DNA of 64,000 bases from the NCBI GenBank assembly GCA_033961575.1, contig CM066732.1, positions 95,037,187 to 95,101,186 on the forward strand, read 5' to 3'. Both the position numbers and the translations under genes were made by a program. How positions within the stretch are numbered: the stretch's first letter is position 1; each line of letters opens with the position of its first letter. Positions 25,078 to 36,415 of this stretch are shown here, in pieces. This DNA comes from Aselliscus stoliczkanus (Eukaryota > Chordata > Mammalia > Chiroptera > Hipposideridae). A model generated the notes under the pieces. The model made no database searches. It was not told the origin of the DNA and saw only the letters and a list, made by a program, of their open reading frames with translations.

Positions 25078-25209
25078 CACATTATTTTTAAAAAGAAATA
25101 CAGAATTTCAGGCCCCACCGTAGCCCTCCTGAATTAGGATCTGCATTTTCACAGGATCCCCAGGTGATTCATGTGCACAATGAAGTTCGAGAAGCCCTAC
25201 TGTAAGGAT

Positions 25210-28200
25210 TACACAAACTACACTTCTGTCAATAAAGTGGGCCCAGATGGAGTTTCTCAGTGGGGGAGGCTATGGCTATTTTGAATGGGGCGATTTGTTG
25301 TTGTGTGGGGTTGTCCCCGCTTTGCAGAGCATCCCTGCCCCATCCCCATTAAATGCCCACAGTGCTTCCTGGTCCTCAAGACCAGAAATACCCTCACCCT
25401 CCAGACACCCGCTGGGGAACAGAACCATTTGGAGTGCAAAGTCCTAGAGGGGAGTGTTTCTTGCGGTGTGGACAGCTTGCCTGACAGCAATGCTGCCTCA
25501 GTCTGCAGATGGGCCCAGGAGGCAAGGGAAATATCAGAAGTTAAAACTTCACAGTGTTCTCCATCACATCTTCAAGGTGGGAGAGGGACGGTGCCAAGTA
25601 ATGAGGGCTGGCCAAGGAGGAGCCACACTAGCCAATCGGAACAGGTCAGAGCTGGGGGCAGCAAGAAGGGGAGCAGGGAGACACAGGAGCTGCCATCTGC
25701 AGCCCAACCAGTCAGACCGGCCGGGGCAGTTCCCCCTGGTCAGGGCAGCCTCAATGGCTCAGTCAGGATAAAGCAAATAGATGAAAACAGCTTGGCATCA
25801 GAGAGCTGTGTCTGAGATGAGGAAGGGAATGCCTCCAGGGCGGGTGAGGTGTCCATTCTGTGCCCTGCCCTGCCCCTCTCTCACCTGGGACAGGAGTGGG
25901 GGTGGGGAGGAGACTTCCGTCCCTACCCAGAGCAGGAGGAATAGGTGGCTCCATAGTTGGGAAATGTGAGAGCTCAATGGGAAGAGATCCAGCTTCCAGG
26001 CTACAGCTGGATGCCCACCCTAGACTGGGAACAGAAGGGGCTGGGTTTGCCCTCCAATCTTGCTGTTTGCCAGGTGCAGTGAGTCAGGGGCATCTCCAGC
26101 CAGGTTCCTAAACCATCCCTAAGCTCTCCCCCAGTTATCCAGACATCCAGTGCATTCTCTTGCTTCCCTGAATTAGATATTTTGTTTCTCCTGCCTGGAA
26201 AGCCCTTACTCTCCTTCTAGTCGTAACTCCGAATCATTTTTCAAGACCCCTCTTAGAAGCACTTTCTGACCTTCCTTCTCTCAGCCCCAGGCTTAGGTGG
26301 GGGAGGGGCTATATCCTCTTTGGAGCTTCCCAAACTCTAGATACACACTGGGTTACAGCACATAAGCTGCCAAGTTATAGATTGGTTTTCTTGAGCACAG
26401 GACTTGTGCTTTTTTTTTTTTCTTCATATATTTATACCCCTAGCATCTGGCACAGCATCTGACACAGAATACTCAGTAAATGTTGAGTGAATAAAGGGCA
26501 TCCGAGAATGCTTGGTCTAATAAGGTCATGTGCTAGCTATTCTCTATTGTCAAATTCTGTCAGTCAGTCAGCTACTTAACCAGTGTTTCATGAGCACCTA
26601 CCTTGGGCCAGGCCCAGGTCCTGGGAATTTAATAATGATGAGTCAGACACGCCACGCCCTGCCTCATGGCTCTACACTCTAGTGAGGGCCGCAGGGTGGA
26701 ACCTGGAGCACAGAGCCTTTGATTGCTGGGAGGAGCCATAGGCCCAATTTCTTTGCAGTTGAGGAAACTGCTGCCCATGAATGGGGGAGATGAGCCTCTC
26801 TCACACCTGTCTGTGTGACAGGGTCTTCCCCATGACAGCGCCATAGGTAATGTGTGTCAAGGGTCTGTCTGTGCCAGTCACCCATCTCCCAGCTGGCAGA
26901 AGCCAGCCTCCCAATACCACAGCTCCCCTGGTGAAAACACAAGGACCATAGCTGGCAAACATCTCTTCCTCTTCTCTCAGAACGCCCACCGCCTTCCCTA
27001 ACTCCCTACATGGGATCTCGATGGAAAATCAGCAATAGGAACAGGTTGGATCCACTTCTGTCTTTGGCTGTTAGGAGATGATGTTTTTCTAACTCTGCCT
27101 ATCTCTGAATTTCTTCTGCCTGCTTCAGTTTTGGAGCCTGTGTTGGAAGAAAGGCATGGAAACTTCCAGAGACAACATATCCCGAAAACCTCCGTGAAGG
27201 AGAAGGGAAGCCTGTGTGGGTCTGTCCTGGCTCAAGAGGCTGCAGTTCTCATCGCTGGCCTGTTTGGGCTCAGGAGTGAGCCTGGGATTCTGAAATATGA
27301 AGAGTTCCTCGACCCTTGCTCTAGAAGGGTCCCAAATTCAGGTTTCCCCATCAGCCCTCAGTCTCAGAATTGTTTTAAGAAAGGAAGAATGTTGGCCAAT
27401 CCTGGCCAAGACCCATACCTCCAAGACAAGCCTTTAGGGTAGAGGGTACAGGTGGGAACAGAGGCCACATAGCTTGTCACTTCACTTAATTCTTCTCTGA
27501 ATCATCTAACATCTATGTGGTCAGCTTCTTACTGTGCAATCCAAACAGCTCCAAGCTTGGCTCCCACACTCAGCCACACTAAGTCGTTTCCAATTGTCTC
27601 ACTCTCTCCCAGCCTGGGGGCCTCTGACCTCTGGCCTTTCCTTGGAAAAGCAATGCAGAGCCCAGATCTGCAGGAATGCCTCCCACGGCGGGGCCCCTCA
27701 GAATGTCAAGAAGCAAACTTTCCACAGTCTGCACCAGGTCCCAGGAGGCAATGTCTGAGAAAGGGAGCAAGGAAGCCTGTTCTGGCAGAGAAGCAGTGGG
27801 AGCCCAGACATACCCACCCCCCAGACACTCCATCCTTCTGTCAGCTTCCCCACATTGGTTGGCTCTGCCAAGAGCCATTCCAACTGCTGTTTGGTTATCA
27901 TGGGATCACCACCTCCTTGAACAAGGATAGATACACCCGTATGTAACTCATTTCCTCAGGCTTCACCACTGTGGGGCCTCAGGAACAGAGTAATAAAAAT
28001 TCCCCTGGCTCATCCATAGGACCTCCAGGCCCAGGGCCACAGTTAGCACACAGTGCTTTGTGTGAACTAGAAAAAGGAGGCCCCTCTGGACAGACAGACT
28101 TTTAAAGGTGTCTCCTCTGAGTGAACAAAGCAGGAAAAAGTTTCCCCATTTATGTCTCTGGCCAGGCACTCTTAGGTACAGCATAATTTGTATAACTGTA

Positions 28201-30240
28201 TACACAGTCCTGAGTCAGCCCCCCTTTTAAAAACTTCCCCCAGATCATCCGGGTGTTTTCCAGAGTGCTCGTGCTCACCAACCGGTCCGTTCCCCATAGT
28301 GCCCACCCGGCATCTGCCCTGATCTTCCTTTCCTGCGTTGTCTCTGAGGCCACTGGAGAAACTCTCACCTCTCTTGGAGCTGGCTATGAAGGTGCTGATG
28401 TCCAACCCAGGTGTGGCCTCCCAGTGCTCTCAGAATGGCCAGTCTTTGAGATGCTGGAGCTAGGCTGTGCCTCTGGCACCTGGGCAGTGATGCTGGAGGC
28501 CAACCTTACACAGAACCAATTCCTGCAGCCTCTGCTACAGGCCTTCTCTCCACAAGGCCAAGAGTCCTTGGGGCCAGACCAAGGAGGGTCACTGGCCAAG
28601 GTGGATATCAGATCGCCCTCCCACTTCCTGTTCCCCTCAAGCCCATAGGCAAGCCCTCATGCTTTTACCATTCCTCTTCCTCAAAGGCAAACAAAAGTGC
28701 CTGCCAGGGGCCCCACCCATCAGTTTTGGGGAAATATATAACATGTTGGAATGAGTGGAGGAATATGTCCCCCCACTACATATGATGCTGGGGACCCTGT
28801 ATTCGCTCCTCCCACAAAATATGGCGTCCAGAAGCTGAAGTTTATTTAACATTAGAAATTGTTGAATCCCTTAATTTAGAGTGGAGGTTTGTGGCACCTG
28901 GAGTACTGGGCTTGAAGAAAGAAGCTGGCAGCATTCAGGTCCTACTCTGCTCTTCCTCAGTGGAAGCTCTCACAGCCACTTTACCTCTTCGAGTTTGGAT
29001 CACCTCATGTGTAAATTGAGCACAGTAGTGAAGATTTGGGAACTCTCTAGATTCTCCAAGACCTTTCCGGAGCACGAAACTCTTGTCAGGTTAACGCCAG
29101 GGCAAAACAGCCTAATTTTGCACTTTCTATTAGCTACCTACCTTATTTAGCTCCACTTCTTACCTTATCAGCCCTGCCATATGACTGCTTCTGTTCTCAG
29201 CTTATTGTCCATTCTGATCTTTCGTTCTTTTCTGACAGGTACAGAAAAGTCAAGAACTGGTATCTCCTCATTTAGCATGTATATTTCCTGCATATGTCAG
29301 TGTGGAAATTCTGGGTCAGGCAGTTTCCAATGGTTTGAGAAGACCCAGGAAAAGTAAGGTGGTTCTGCAGAAAAGCAGAATCACAGTCCAGAAAGGAGTT
29401 TCCATGAAATTCAAGAGAGAAACCTAGCTCCTTGGAGAGTACCCTAATATCCTGTCAGCGACAGCTACTGTGAGATGCAACTGGCCAGCCTTAGGCTAAT
29501 GTATCTTTTCACCCTTCACTTCCCTTCCTCCTGGCAACACAAGATGGTTTGGATTATTATGCCTCTTTCTCATTGGTTCTTCTACCTCAAGACACCTCAT
29601 AGCTGGTAAACACAAGATGCAGATGCTGCTCTGATTGGCTGATGTGTTGCTGGGGTGAAGGCCAGCATGGTGATGCTGCTTTCCCAGATGTGTTCCCTTC
29701 AGGCCCCGAACAACCCCCCCCCCCAATTTGGTCTCTCTTGACCTTCCTCCCACCCCTGGACAGTCCTTCCCTTCTCCTGTGGTTGCACAGTAAACAAGTA
29801 GTCTGTCCAAGGGTTCCCTGGAGACCCAGCGGTTTTCATATTTGCAATGTTTAGCCTGCTAAAAGCTGAATTTTGTATAATCTCTGAAGGCAGAGTTGGG
29901 GGAAATCAGCCTTTGACAATCAAGAACACATGCATCTCTACAAGTCTAAGTGAGAGACCATAGATTTTCTGACAACTAAATCCTTCTATCAGCCTCTGGT
30001 GCAGATAGGTGTATGGCTTTGCATGTAAAGTAAATAGGTGAAAATGAGGGGCCTGCTAGTCCCCAACTGCTACCAGTTGCCACTGTGTCTGAAATTCCAC
30101 CATTAAGATTTTATTCCTTTATGCATTTTCTTCTCCTGGGGCCTACTGTTAGAATACAAAGAGCCTAAAATCTGTATTGAAAGATGTTTGAGAAGGTTTC
30201 TTTATGATCAAACAAGTTTAGAGACGCCAACCAATTTCAG
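25210..30240. other. Intergenic sequence, no gene recognised
   Basis: Unique GC-moderate sequence with L2 at 26.15 kb and a dispersed-repeat start near 26.58 kb (CATGAGCACCTACC). The open frames are not supported by protein-like composition or splice sites. Confidence 0.6.
26150..26495 (-). repeat. LINE-2 3' end, antisense
   Basis: CTGCCTGGAAAGCCC, CCCTCTTAGAAGCACTTTC, TTGAGCACAGGACTTGTGC and CACAGAATACTCAGTAAATG follow the antisense order of the L2 3' end. Confidence 0.75.
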
Positions 30241-30244
30241 CACC

Positions 30245-30775
30245 CCCAGGGGTAGGCAGAACGATGATGTCCATGTCCTAATCCATGGAACCTGTGAATA
30301 TGTCACTTTATGTAGCAAAAGGGACTTGGCAGATCTGATGAAGGCAGAACCTTGAGATAGAAAGGTTTCCTAGATCTGGATGGGCCCAATCTAATGCCAT
30401 TAGCCCTTAGAAGCAGGGAGATTTTCCTGACTGTGGTCAGAGAAAGAGATGTGGTGACAAAAGCCAGAGAGATGCTATATTGCTGGCTTTGAAGATGGAG
30501 GACGGGGCCACATGCCAACGAACCAGTGAATGCCTCTAAAAACTGGAAAAAAAGGAAATGAATTCTCCCAAAGGGCCTCCAGAAACACAGACCTGCCAAC
30601 ACCTTGTGTAACCCAATGAGATCAAGTCAAACTTCTGACCTACCAAACTGTAAGATAACAAACTGGTGTCGTTTTAAACTACTATTAAGCTAATAATTTT
30701 TTTAAGCTAATAAATTTCTTAAACTAGTAAATTTATGGTAGTTTGTTATAGCAGCAATAGAAAATATACATTCCC
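30245..30775 (-). repeat. Ancient LTR-like (MaLR-type) relic
   Basis: GATGTCCATGTCCTAATCC, GAACCTGTGAATATGTCAC, GCAAAAGGGACTTGGCAG, AACTGTAAGATAACAAACTG and TATAGCAGCAATAGAAAA are phrases of a common old mammalian LTR-type repeat. The family name and orientation are not certain. It has no coding content. Confidence 0.45.
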
Positions 30776-31189
30776 TCCCTTAGAGATTCATGGTGCACTT
30801 TGGCATATTAGGGGCTTTAGGGAAACTTTCAGTAAAGCTGCCCACTTATCCCAACATTTCAGAAACTTATCTGAGCACCAAACACTTATTCTCCTGTAAC
30901 ATCTATTAGTATCCTAGAAAATGATGGGGAAAATACTGCATTAGAGCATTAACTGTTATTAACATCTTAGTGTGATTTAGTTGGTATATTTTCAATGTGA
31001 TAGTTAGGTGACAGAGAATAGGACACAGGACAGATAAGTTTTGATGGGCCAGCATGGAGGTCTAAAGGCCTGGTTGGGAGAACTTAAAGGAAAAAGTGGG
31101 GAATAGAGAGGAGGTGGGCAGATGCTATAGAGAAACGTCAGTAGCTACATAATTTGTGTTGCTGTGCCCAATAGTTTGTGTCAAATCAT

Positions 31190-31465
31190 CTTTGCCCTTC
31201 AGCTTTATTGTGTTCTCTAGGAAAGTTTTCCAGACCTTCTCCTCTCCCCCAGGCCTAGGGTGGAAGCTCTTCCTATGTGCCTCCATGGCCCTCTGTGTTT
31301 ACTTATCTCTGGCTGTGGAGCAATGTACTGAAATTGCCTCTTTATTTGCCTGTCTCTCCACTAGCCTGAAATTCCTAGAGGACAAGAACTGTGTCTAGTT
31401 CACTGTTCCCATCTCCTGTGTCCTACCCATGCTTGGCAAGTTGAAGTACTTAGGTTGAGCCTTTG
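31190..31465 (-). repeat. LINE-2 3' end, antisense
   Basis: CTAGCCTGAAATTCCTAGAG, GACAAGAACTGTGTCTAG and the following pyrimidine-rich stretch match the L2 antisense pattern of a 'chromosomal company size' 3' end. It is diverged. Confidence 0.6.
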
Positions 31466-33000
31466 TCTCATCCTCTTCAGACCATAAATGTGTAAAAGCT
31501 TAATTCTGACTTTCCTCACAATTGGTGGGTGCTGTTGAAGCCTGTGCTGGCCACTCAGCCACAGTCTAGCCTAACAAGAACTCACATTCCAAGTAAGACT
31601 ACAGAGCACCTCTGTCATACATTTTGTTTTACGTGTCTCCCTTTTTCTCTAGTGAAAAAAGCAAAGGGTTTAGCCTTTGTAGTTCCACAGTTTATGGGGC
31701 ATCTGACTAGGCTAAGAGAAAGAGCAACATCAAAGGAATAAATGTTACACTTTCAAAATAGTTTATAGGAAGAAATTGAAATTGAGAAGTTGTAGATGTG
31801 AACAGGACACCCTGGGAAAAGGAAAAGAGGGGCTAGGTTGGTACTGGTGTAAGGAAAGACATAAAATAAGCCAGAGAAAGAATCCCATATACCACATCTC
31901 CCATAATGCAGGGAGGCTTCCTGAATGTAGAGGACGTGGAAGTTAAGAATAACCAAAACTTCCTATAGGGAACCACCCCTCCCACTCTCTCAGTCCCAAG
32001 GTGAAACACATGATATGGGCCTGAACAATTACAGCCCTGAATCCACTAGCCCCAGTGACTGTGTGGAGCTAGTCAGAGTGACGCCTAAGTCTGAATTTGA
32101 ACCTGGAAGGATAAAGTCCTGAAGCTGTTCCTCAGTGGAGAATGACAATATACCAATATGACAAAGAGCAGAGGTAGGAAATCAGGAGACACCACATGAA
32201 TGCTGGGTTAAGCATCATCTGAAGTCTTTTATATATGAACCAGTAAATTCTCTTTTCTGAGTAAGCCAGTTTGAGTTGGATTTCCACTCCATTGTTATCA
32301 AAAGAGTCCCAATGATGCAGGGGAAATAAGACTTACAAAGTAAGAACAAAGAAAAAGCTGGGAACCAAGAGTTAAGCAGTAGTGAACACCTCTCCCACCA
32401 TCCCCACAGTTAGAGAGGATGTACCTGGGCTTGTTCAAAAGACTCTGCTCCTTTGGCCACAGCTGAGTCCACCACAGTTTTTTCCTCAGGAAATTGGAAC
32501 TGGGCCTAAGAGTCCAGTGCAATGGAGGTGGTCTCCTGAAGGGGAAAAGAGGCAAAACCTTGGAAGCTGTGGCATAGCTGTGTTTTCTGCCTGTGGACTG
32601 TGCAACAGAGACAGAAAGGCAATACCATCACATTATAAATTGAAGGTCAGAGAGATTATGCGGCTTTCCTAGAGTTGCGACTTTGGTGCTATGTTTACAG
32701 AACTAGAATCCAGCTTTTCTGAATTCAACAGTTGGGCAGGAAACAGCTGGGTCAGAGCGGCCGAAGAACTCTGGACACATGTGACTTGGGGCAGACAGCA
32801 GGGGGTGATCACAGCAGGGCCAACCACCTCACGAAAGAGTCAGGCCAAGTACAAGAACTCAAAGATAACTCCCTACACTTAAAACATCAAAGAAATCCTG
32901 GTGCTTAAAGTACGTCTTGCTTGGCTCAGAGACTGGCCTTAGAGACAGGACGCAGAAAGCACCAACAGAGAACTTATAGCACCTAAGCCTGGGGCACCTG
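31466..33000. other. Region upstream of the BUB1B promoter, no gene recognised
   Basis: About 1.5 kb of sequence between the L2 relic and the BUB1B promoter. A short MIR-like scrap lies near 32.65 kb. I see no exon or RNA gene. Confidence 0.6.
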
Positions 33001-33020
33001 GGAAGCTGTAGATTCTTGAA

Positions 33021-33167
33021 ACTACAACTCCCACTATGCACTGCGATTGGGTGGGCTAAACCTAATAGGATAAACTACAAGTCCCAGAATGCCTTGGGCA
33101 AGAGGCGCGAGTACGGCGGAGCGGAGGGGCGTAGTTACGTCGCCCGCGCGGGACCGTTAAATTTGAA
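33021..33167 (+). promoter_or_regulatory. BUB1B: BUB1B promoter: twin ZNF143-type sites, inverted CCAAT, MYB/CHR-like pair
   Basis: Two copies of the ACTACAANTCCCA...ATGC motif, bound by ZNF143/THAP11 at many vertebrate CpG promoters, lie at 33021-33045 (ACTACAACTCCCACTATGC) and 33074-33092 (ACTACAAGTCCCAGAATGC). ATTGG, an inverted CCAAT box suited to NF-Y, is at 33046-33050. CCGTTA (a MYB site on the other strand) at 33154-33159 is followed by TTTGAA, a CHR-type hexamer, at 33162-33167. Such sites are typical of DREAM/MMB-regulated G2/M genes. The motifs are seen in the sequence. Their function here is inferred. The start codon lies 175 bp further on. Confidence 0.75.
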
Positions 33168-33341
33168 TCTTGGCGACCAGCTTGGGGTGGCTGGTTTGTG
33201 AGTCGGGTGCGTGCTTTGTTCCCGAAACGCCCTCTGGTCGCTTCGATACCTCTAAGGGAAGGTTGCATAAGGAACCTCAAACGGTCTGCAGCCCGGAGGA
33301 AAAGCCCGCTGCAGGACGAGGGCCTGAGCCGGGAATGCAGG

Positions 33342-33376
33342 ATGGCGGCGGTGAAGAAGGAAGAGGGAGCTCTGAG
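33342..33376 (+). CDS. BUB1B: BUB1B coding exon 1 (start, residues 1-11)
   Basis: BUB1B encodes BubR1, the checkpoint pseudokinase of the mitotic checkpoint complex. BubR1 inhibits APC/C-Cdc20 until kinetochores are attached. This exon gives MAAVKKEEGAL and two bases of codon 12. The ATG at 33342 sits in GCAGGATGG context. Human BubR1 starts MAAVKKEGGALS, which supports this start. The donor is CTGAG/gttggta, phase 2. The exon lies in a CpG-rich block just after the promoter motifs. The preceding 5' UTR is not delimited. Confidence 0.95.
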
Positions 33377-33546
33377 GTTGGTACGGGAGACAGGCTGGGA
33401 ACTGGGCCTGCGAGACCCGAGGGTGCCTAACAGGTGACAGAGGCCCCGCTCGGAACCGTTAAGGAAAGGAGCGGCCCTATCACAAGAGAATTCCAGGGCG
33501 CAACCTCCTTCCTGATGGAGTCAGGCGGTGAAGGGTGGAAGACTCG

Positions 33547-33592
33547 GGGTAAGCACTGACCTCTGCGGGGTAAGCACTGACCTCTGCGGGGT
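33547..33592. repeat. Tandem duplication of a 22-bp unit
   Basis: The unit GGGGTAAGCACTGACCTCTGC is present twice in direct succession, followed by a third GGGGTA start. It lies about 170 bp after BUB1B exon 1. GGTAAGCA is itself donor-like, so the unit offers two extra cryptic 5' splice sites. Confidence 0.9.
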
Positions 33593-33699
33593 AGAGGCAC
33601 GTGAGAATCCCGCTGCAGCACCAAGGAGGCTGTGAGATCCCAGTGGTACCCAGAGCTTGGAATTTGTAGTTGGGGAGGGGGGTGGGGAGGTCTGTCTCT

Positions 33700-33850
33700 T
33701 TCTCAGCTCAGCCATTTGCTAGCTGGTTGACATACAAAATTATGATATCAGTGCTACCTTGCTAGGTTATGAGAGAATTCAAAGTATCTGTAAAGTAACT
33801 GCCTCCAAATATGTGCTCAAGAAACGGTAGGTGCTATCATTATGCCAGTA
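33700..33850 (+). repeat. MIR SINE fragment, sense
   Basis: CTCAGCCATTTGCTAGCTG, TAGGTTATGAGAGAATTCAA and CAAGAAACGGTAGGTGCTA fit the MIR order. It is diverged. Confidence 0.55.
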
Positions 33851-34009
33851 GCATAGTTAGAAATCTAAAAAGCCCTTTTCTGCATGCTTGCTCCTTTTAC
33901 TTACATAAGTATATATCAGCTCTTCTAGGTTGGAATTTTGTATGCGTTTTCATTATGAGGTACACAACACTTAGGTAAATGTGAAGTCATGAGCTCTTTA
34001 TGCAACAAA

Positions 34010-35060
34010 TATATAAATATTGACAACTTATAAAGCACTAGGTACAGCAAATAAAAGACACAAAAATCCTTAACCCTCCTGAAGTTTAGGTTCTGGGTAG
34101 GGTAGGATGAAATAGGGGAGACAGACAATAAATAAGATTTAAAAAACCTAAAAGTTAGATGTTGGTCAGTATTTAAAAAAAACAAATGGCAGCCGGATGG
34201 CTTAGTTGGTCAGAGCGTGTGCTCTTAACAAGGTTGCCTGTTTGACTCCCGCATGGAACTGTGAACTGCCACCACTACCGCAACTAGGTTGAAAGCAGCG
34301 ACTGGACTTGGAGCTGAGCCTGCGCCCTCCACAACTAAGATTGAATGACAACAACTTGGCTTGGAGCTGATGGGTCCTGGGAAAAACTCACTGTACCCCA
34401 ATAAAGTTTAAAAAAAAAATAGTGGGGAGGAGGGAGTTGGTGCAATTTTAGATGGTTTTGAACAGGAGGCCTCAGTGAGCAGGTGTCATTTAGATGAAGA
34501 CTTGAAGGAAACTCAAGAGCTAGCCATGCATATATCTGGGGGAAGCAAAAAGGCTAGAGGGTGAGGGTTGAGGGAGGAGCTGCACCTTGCGAGTAGCTGG
34601 AGCAGAGGACCAGAAGAGTAAAAGGAAATGAAGGGGGGAAAGGTGAGGGTGCAGGTATTGTAAGGACTTGGCTTTTACCCTGTTTGCTGAAAGTTGAAAG
34701 TCATTGGAAAATTTTGAGTACAGGAAAGACATGATCTGACATGACTTTGGCCAGAGTGTTGAAAAGATGAAGGCAGAAAAGGATGGAAGTAAGAAAACCA
34801 GTTAAGAGGTGATTGAAATAATCCAGGCAAGAGAGGTGGGGGCTTGAGCCAAGCTTGGAAATAGTGGAGATGGCGAGAAGAGGTTGATGTCTGCATATAT
34901 TTTGAAGGTAAAGCCAACAGGATTTGCTGAGTGATTGGGGATGTGTGAGAGTGATGTCAGGGTTGATACTAAAGACTTTGGACTTGAGCACCTGAGGAAC
35001 TTGCCATTTATTTGAGATGAGGGAAGACTGGGAGGAGACAGGAGGAGGAGGAAGCAAGGG
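34010..35060 (+). repeat. Ancient interspersed mammalian repeat split by a SINE
   Basis: AGACAGACAATAAATAAG on the left is followed, after the SINE, by CATATATCTGGGGGAAGC, AATAATCCAGGCAAGAGAGG, ATATTTTGAAGGTAAAGCC and AACAGGATTTGCTGAGTGAT. These are phrases of a common dispersed mammalian repeat. I do not assign a family name. Confidence 0.55.
34188..34420 (+). mobile_element. VES/Rhin-like tRNA SINE, type E
   Basis: The head GCAGCCGGATGGCTTAGTTG with box B GTTTGACTCCC is followed by CCCTCCACAACTAAGATTGA and GCTGATGGGTCCTGGGAA. It ends CCCCAATAAAGTTT with an A-tract. This closely resembles bat tRNA SINEs and is the main hint for a bat genome. Confidence 0.85.
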
Positions 35061-36006
35061 AGTAGTCCCAGCTCAGTTTAGGACATTTAACTGAGATAAT
35101 TTAATTGCTAGTTTAAGTGCAAGAGAAGAAATTCAGATGAACTCAACAAATATTTATTCAGTGCTTACTAGTGTCAGATCCCATATCAGACCGGGAGGTA
35201 TGAAAATAAATGACATGGCCATTACAGGATTCACACAGTATTAAGAAGATGTGAGTAGTTACAACCTAAATTATTAATCAGTTTTACTTTATATTTTCTG
35301 CAAGAGAGTTTTTGCTCTCTTCTAGACTGAGGTTACACATAACTTTTACTCTTTTTAAAAGATTAGTGCCTTATCTGTCTCAGTTTTAAACCCGAGATAA
35401 AGTCTCTTATCGAGAAATAGGCTTCTATCTGACCATTGCAGAGCTCTGAGGTTCAGAGTACATGCTCAATATGGTGATTGGCTCCAAAAACTTGTGGGGA
35501 TCCTCCCAAACCCCAGAAGCTTGATAGAATCTGGTGGGGTGGGGAGGCAATTGTGACCAGTAAACTGCTTCTGCTCTGGGCTAGCCATATATGTAAACTT
35601 CAGTTTTAAGTCATCAGTTGAAACATGGGATGGTAGTCTGATGAACACTTTGGTAATTCCAAATTAAACTAGATGATGCTTTCAGTGGTAGGCATAGAAT
35701 TGCTTTTCATCTACTTTTGCCAAATTTTTTCCCTTTTCTAACTGCCTTAAACTTTATTCTTACTGTACTGTCCACAATACCCTTGCTACATCTCTTCCAT
35801 TTGGGCAAATACTATAGCCATAAACTTGGAAACTAGATCACAGAAAGGCTCAGAAGTTTAGGAGTGTAATATCACTACTAATGTGTCTGTCCATGATCTT
35901 CAACCCAGGGATCGTGAATAATCATTTATCTGAAAACATTTGCAACAATCTAGTGATATGATAACTCAATGTTGGTATGAGACTTACTTTTGTTTCCCCT
36001 TCACAG

Positions 36007-36153
36007 TGAAGCCATGTCCCTGGAGGGAGATGAATGGGAGCTAAGTAAAGAAAACGTACAACCCTTACGGCAGGGGCGGAGCATATCCACACTTCAGGGA
36101 GTATTGGCACAGCAAGAATCTGTTCGCAACACTACCCTACAGCAGCAGAAACG
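36007..36153 (+). CDS. BUB1B: BUB1B coding exon 2 (residues 12-61), first KEN box
   Basis: The acceptor is ccccttcacag/TGAAGCC and the donor AAACG/gtgggta (phase 2 to 2). The peptide runs [11 protein letters not shown] to LQQQKR. The KEN box at residues 26-28 is the N-terminal motif by which BubR1 acts as a pseudosubstrate of Cdc20-APC/C. It occupies the same residue number as in human. The following stretch ([15 protein letters not shown]) leads into the TPR domain and has one residue more than the human form I remember. Confidence 0.97.
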
Positions 36154-36266
36154 GTGGGTAGAACAGTTGGGATTCAACCTGTCATCATTCATCCCTATGG
36201 TAGATAGTGTGTGTGGATCTATGCACAATGGCATAAAAAGTACTCTTCAAAAATGGGTAGTATGAG

Positions 36267-36404
36267 GGCCGGCCGAGTGGCGCCGTGGTTAAGCGCTGGC
36301 TTAGGAAGCCAGCGGCCCCGGGTCGGGTCCCACATATGAGAGCCAGTGACACAGCCCTCAAAAAAACAAATAAACAAAAAATAGATAAACATTCGTTTAA
36401 AAAA
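36267..36404 (+). mobile_element. Short tRNA SINE, type A
   Basis: A sense copy GGCCGGCCGAGTGGCGCC to ACAGCCCTC, with an A-rich tail containing AAACAAATAAAC. The left flank AAAAATGGGTAGTATGAG recurs at 36841-36858. A partial copy (AAAAATGGGTAG) lies right after this element. Confidence 0.93.
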
Positions 36405-36415
36405 AAAATGGGTAG

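Larger units (their letters stand above)
24370..25205. mobile_element. MER5A-like relic split by two SINEs
   Basis: The left part (24370-24450: GAGCTCCTTAGAAATACAG) and the right part (25094-25205: TTCAGGCCCCACC, TCTGCATTTTCACAGGATCC, CCCCAGGTGATTC) together match a MER5A-type hAT element. The sequence AGAAATACAGAAT occurs on both sides (24438-24450 and 25094-25106). It is the target duplication of the inserted SINE material. Confidence 0.7.
33377..36006 (+). other. BUB1B: BUB1B intron 1
   Basis: It contains a 22-bp tandem duplication (33547-33592), a MIR piece at 33700-33850, a type-E SINE (34188-34420) and an old interspersed repeat (34010-35060). The GT and AG ends are at gttggta and ccccttcacag. 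Confidence 0.9.

Noticed and set aside
24451..34420. Horse ERE or colugo CYN origin of the SINEs
   Set aside because: The head sequences differ from the horse and colugo tRNA SINEs as I remember them, and the CCCTCCACAACTA...GGTCCTGG body is closer to bat SINEs. No search could be run, so the species group stays an inference.
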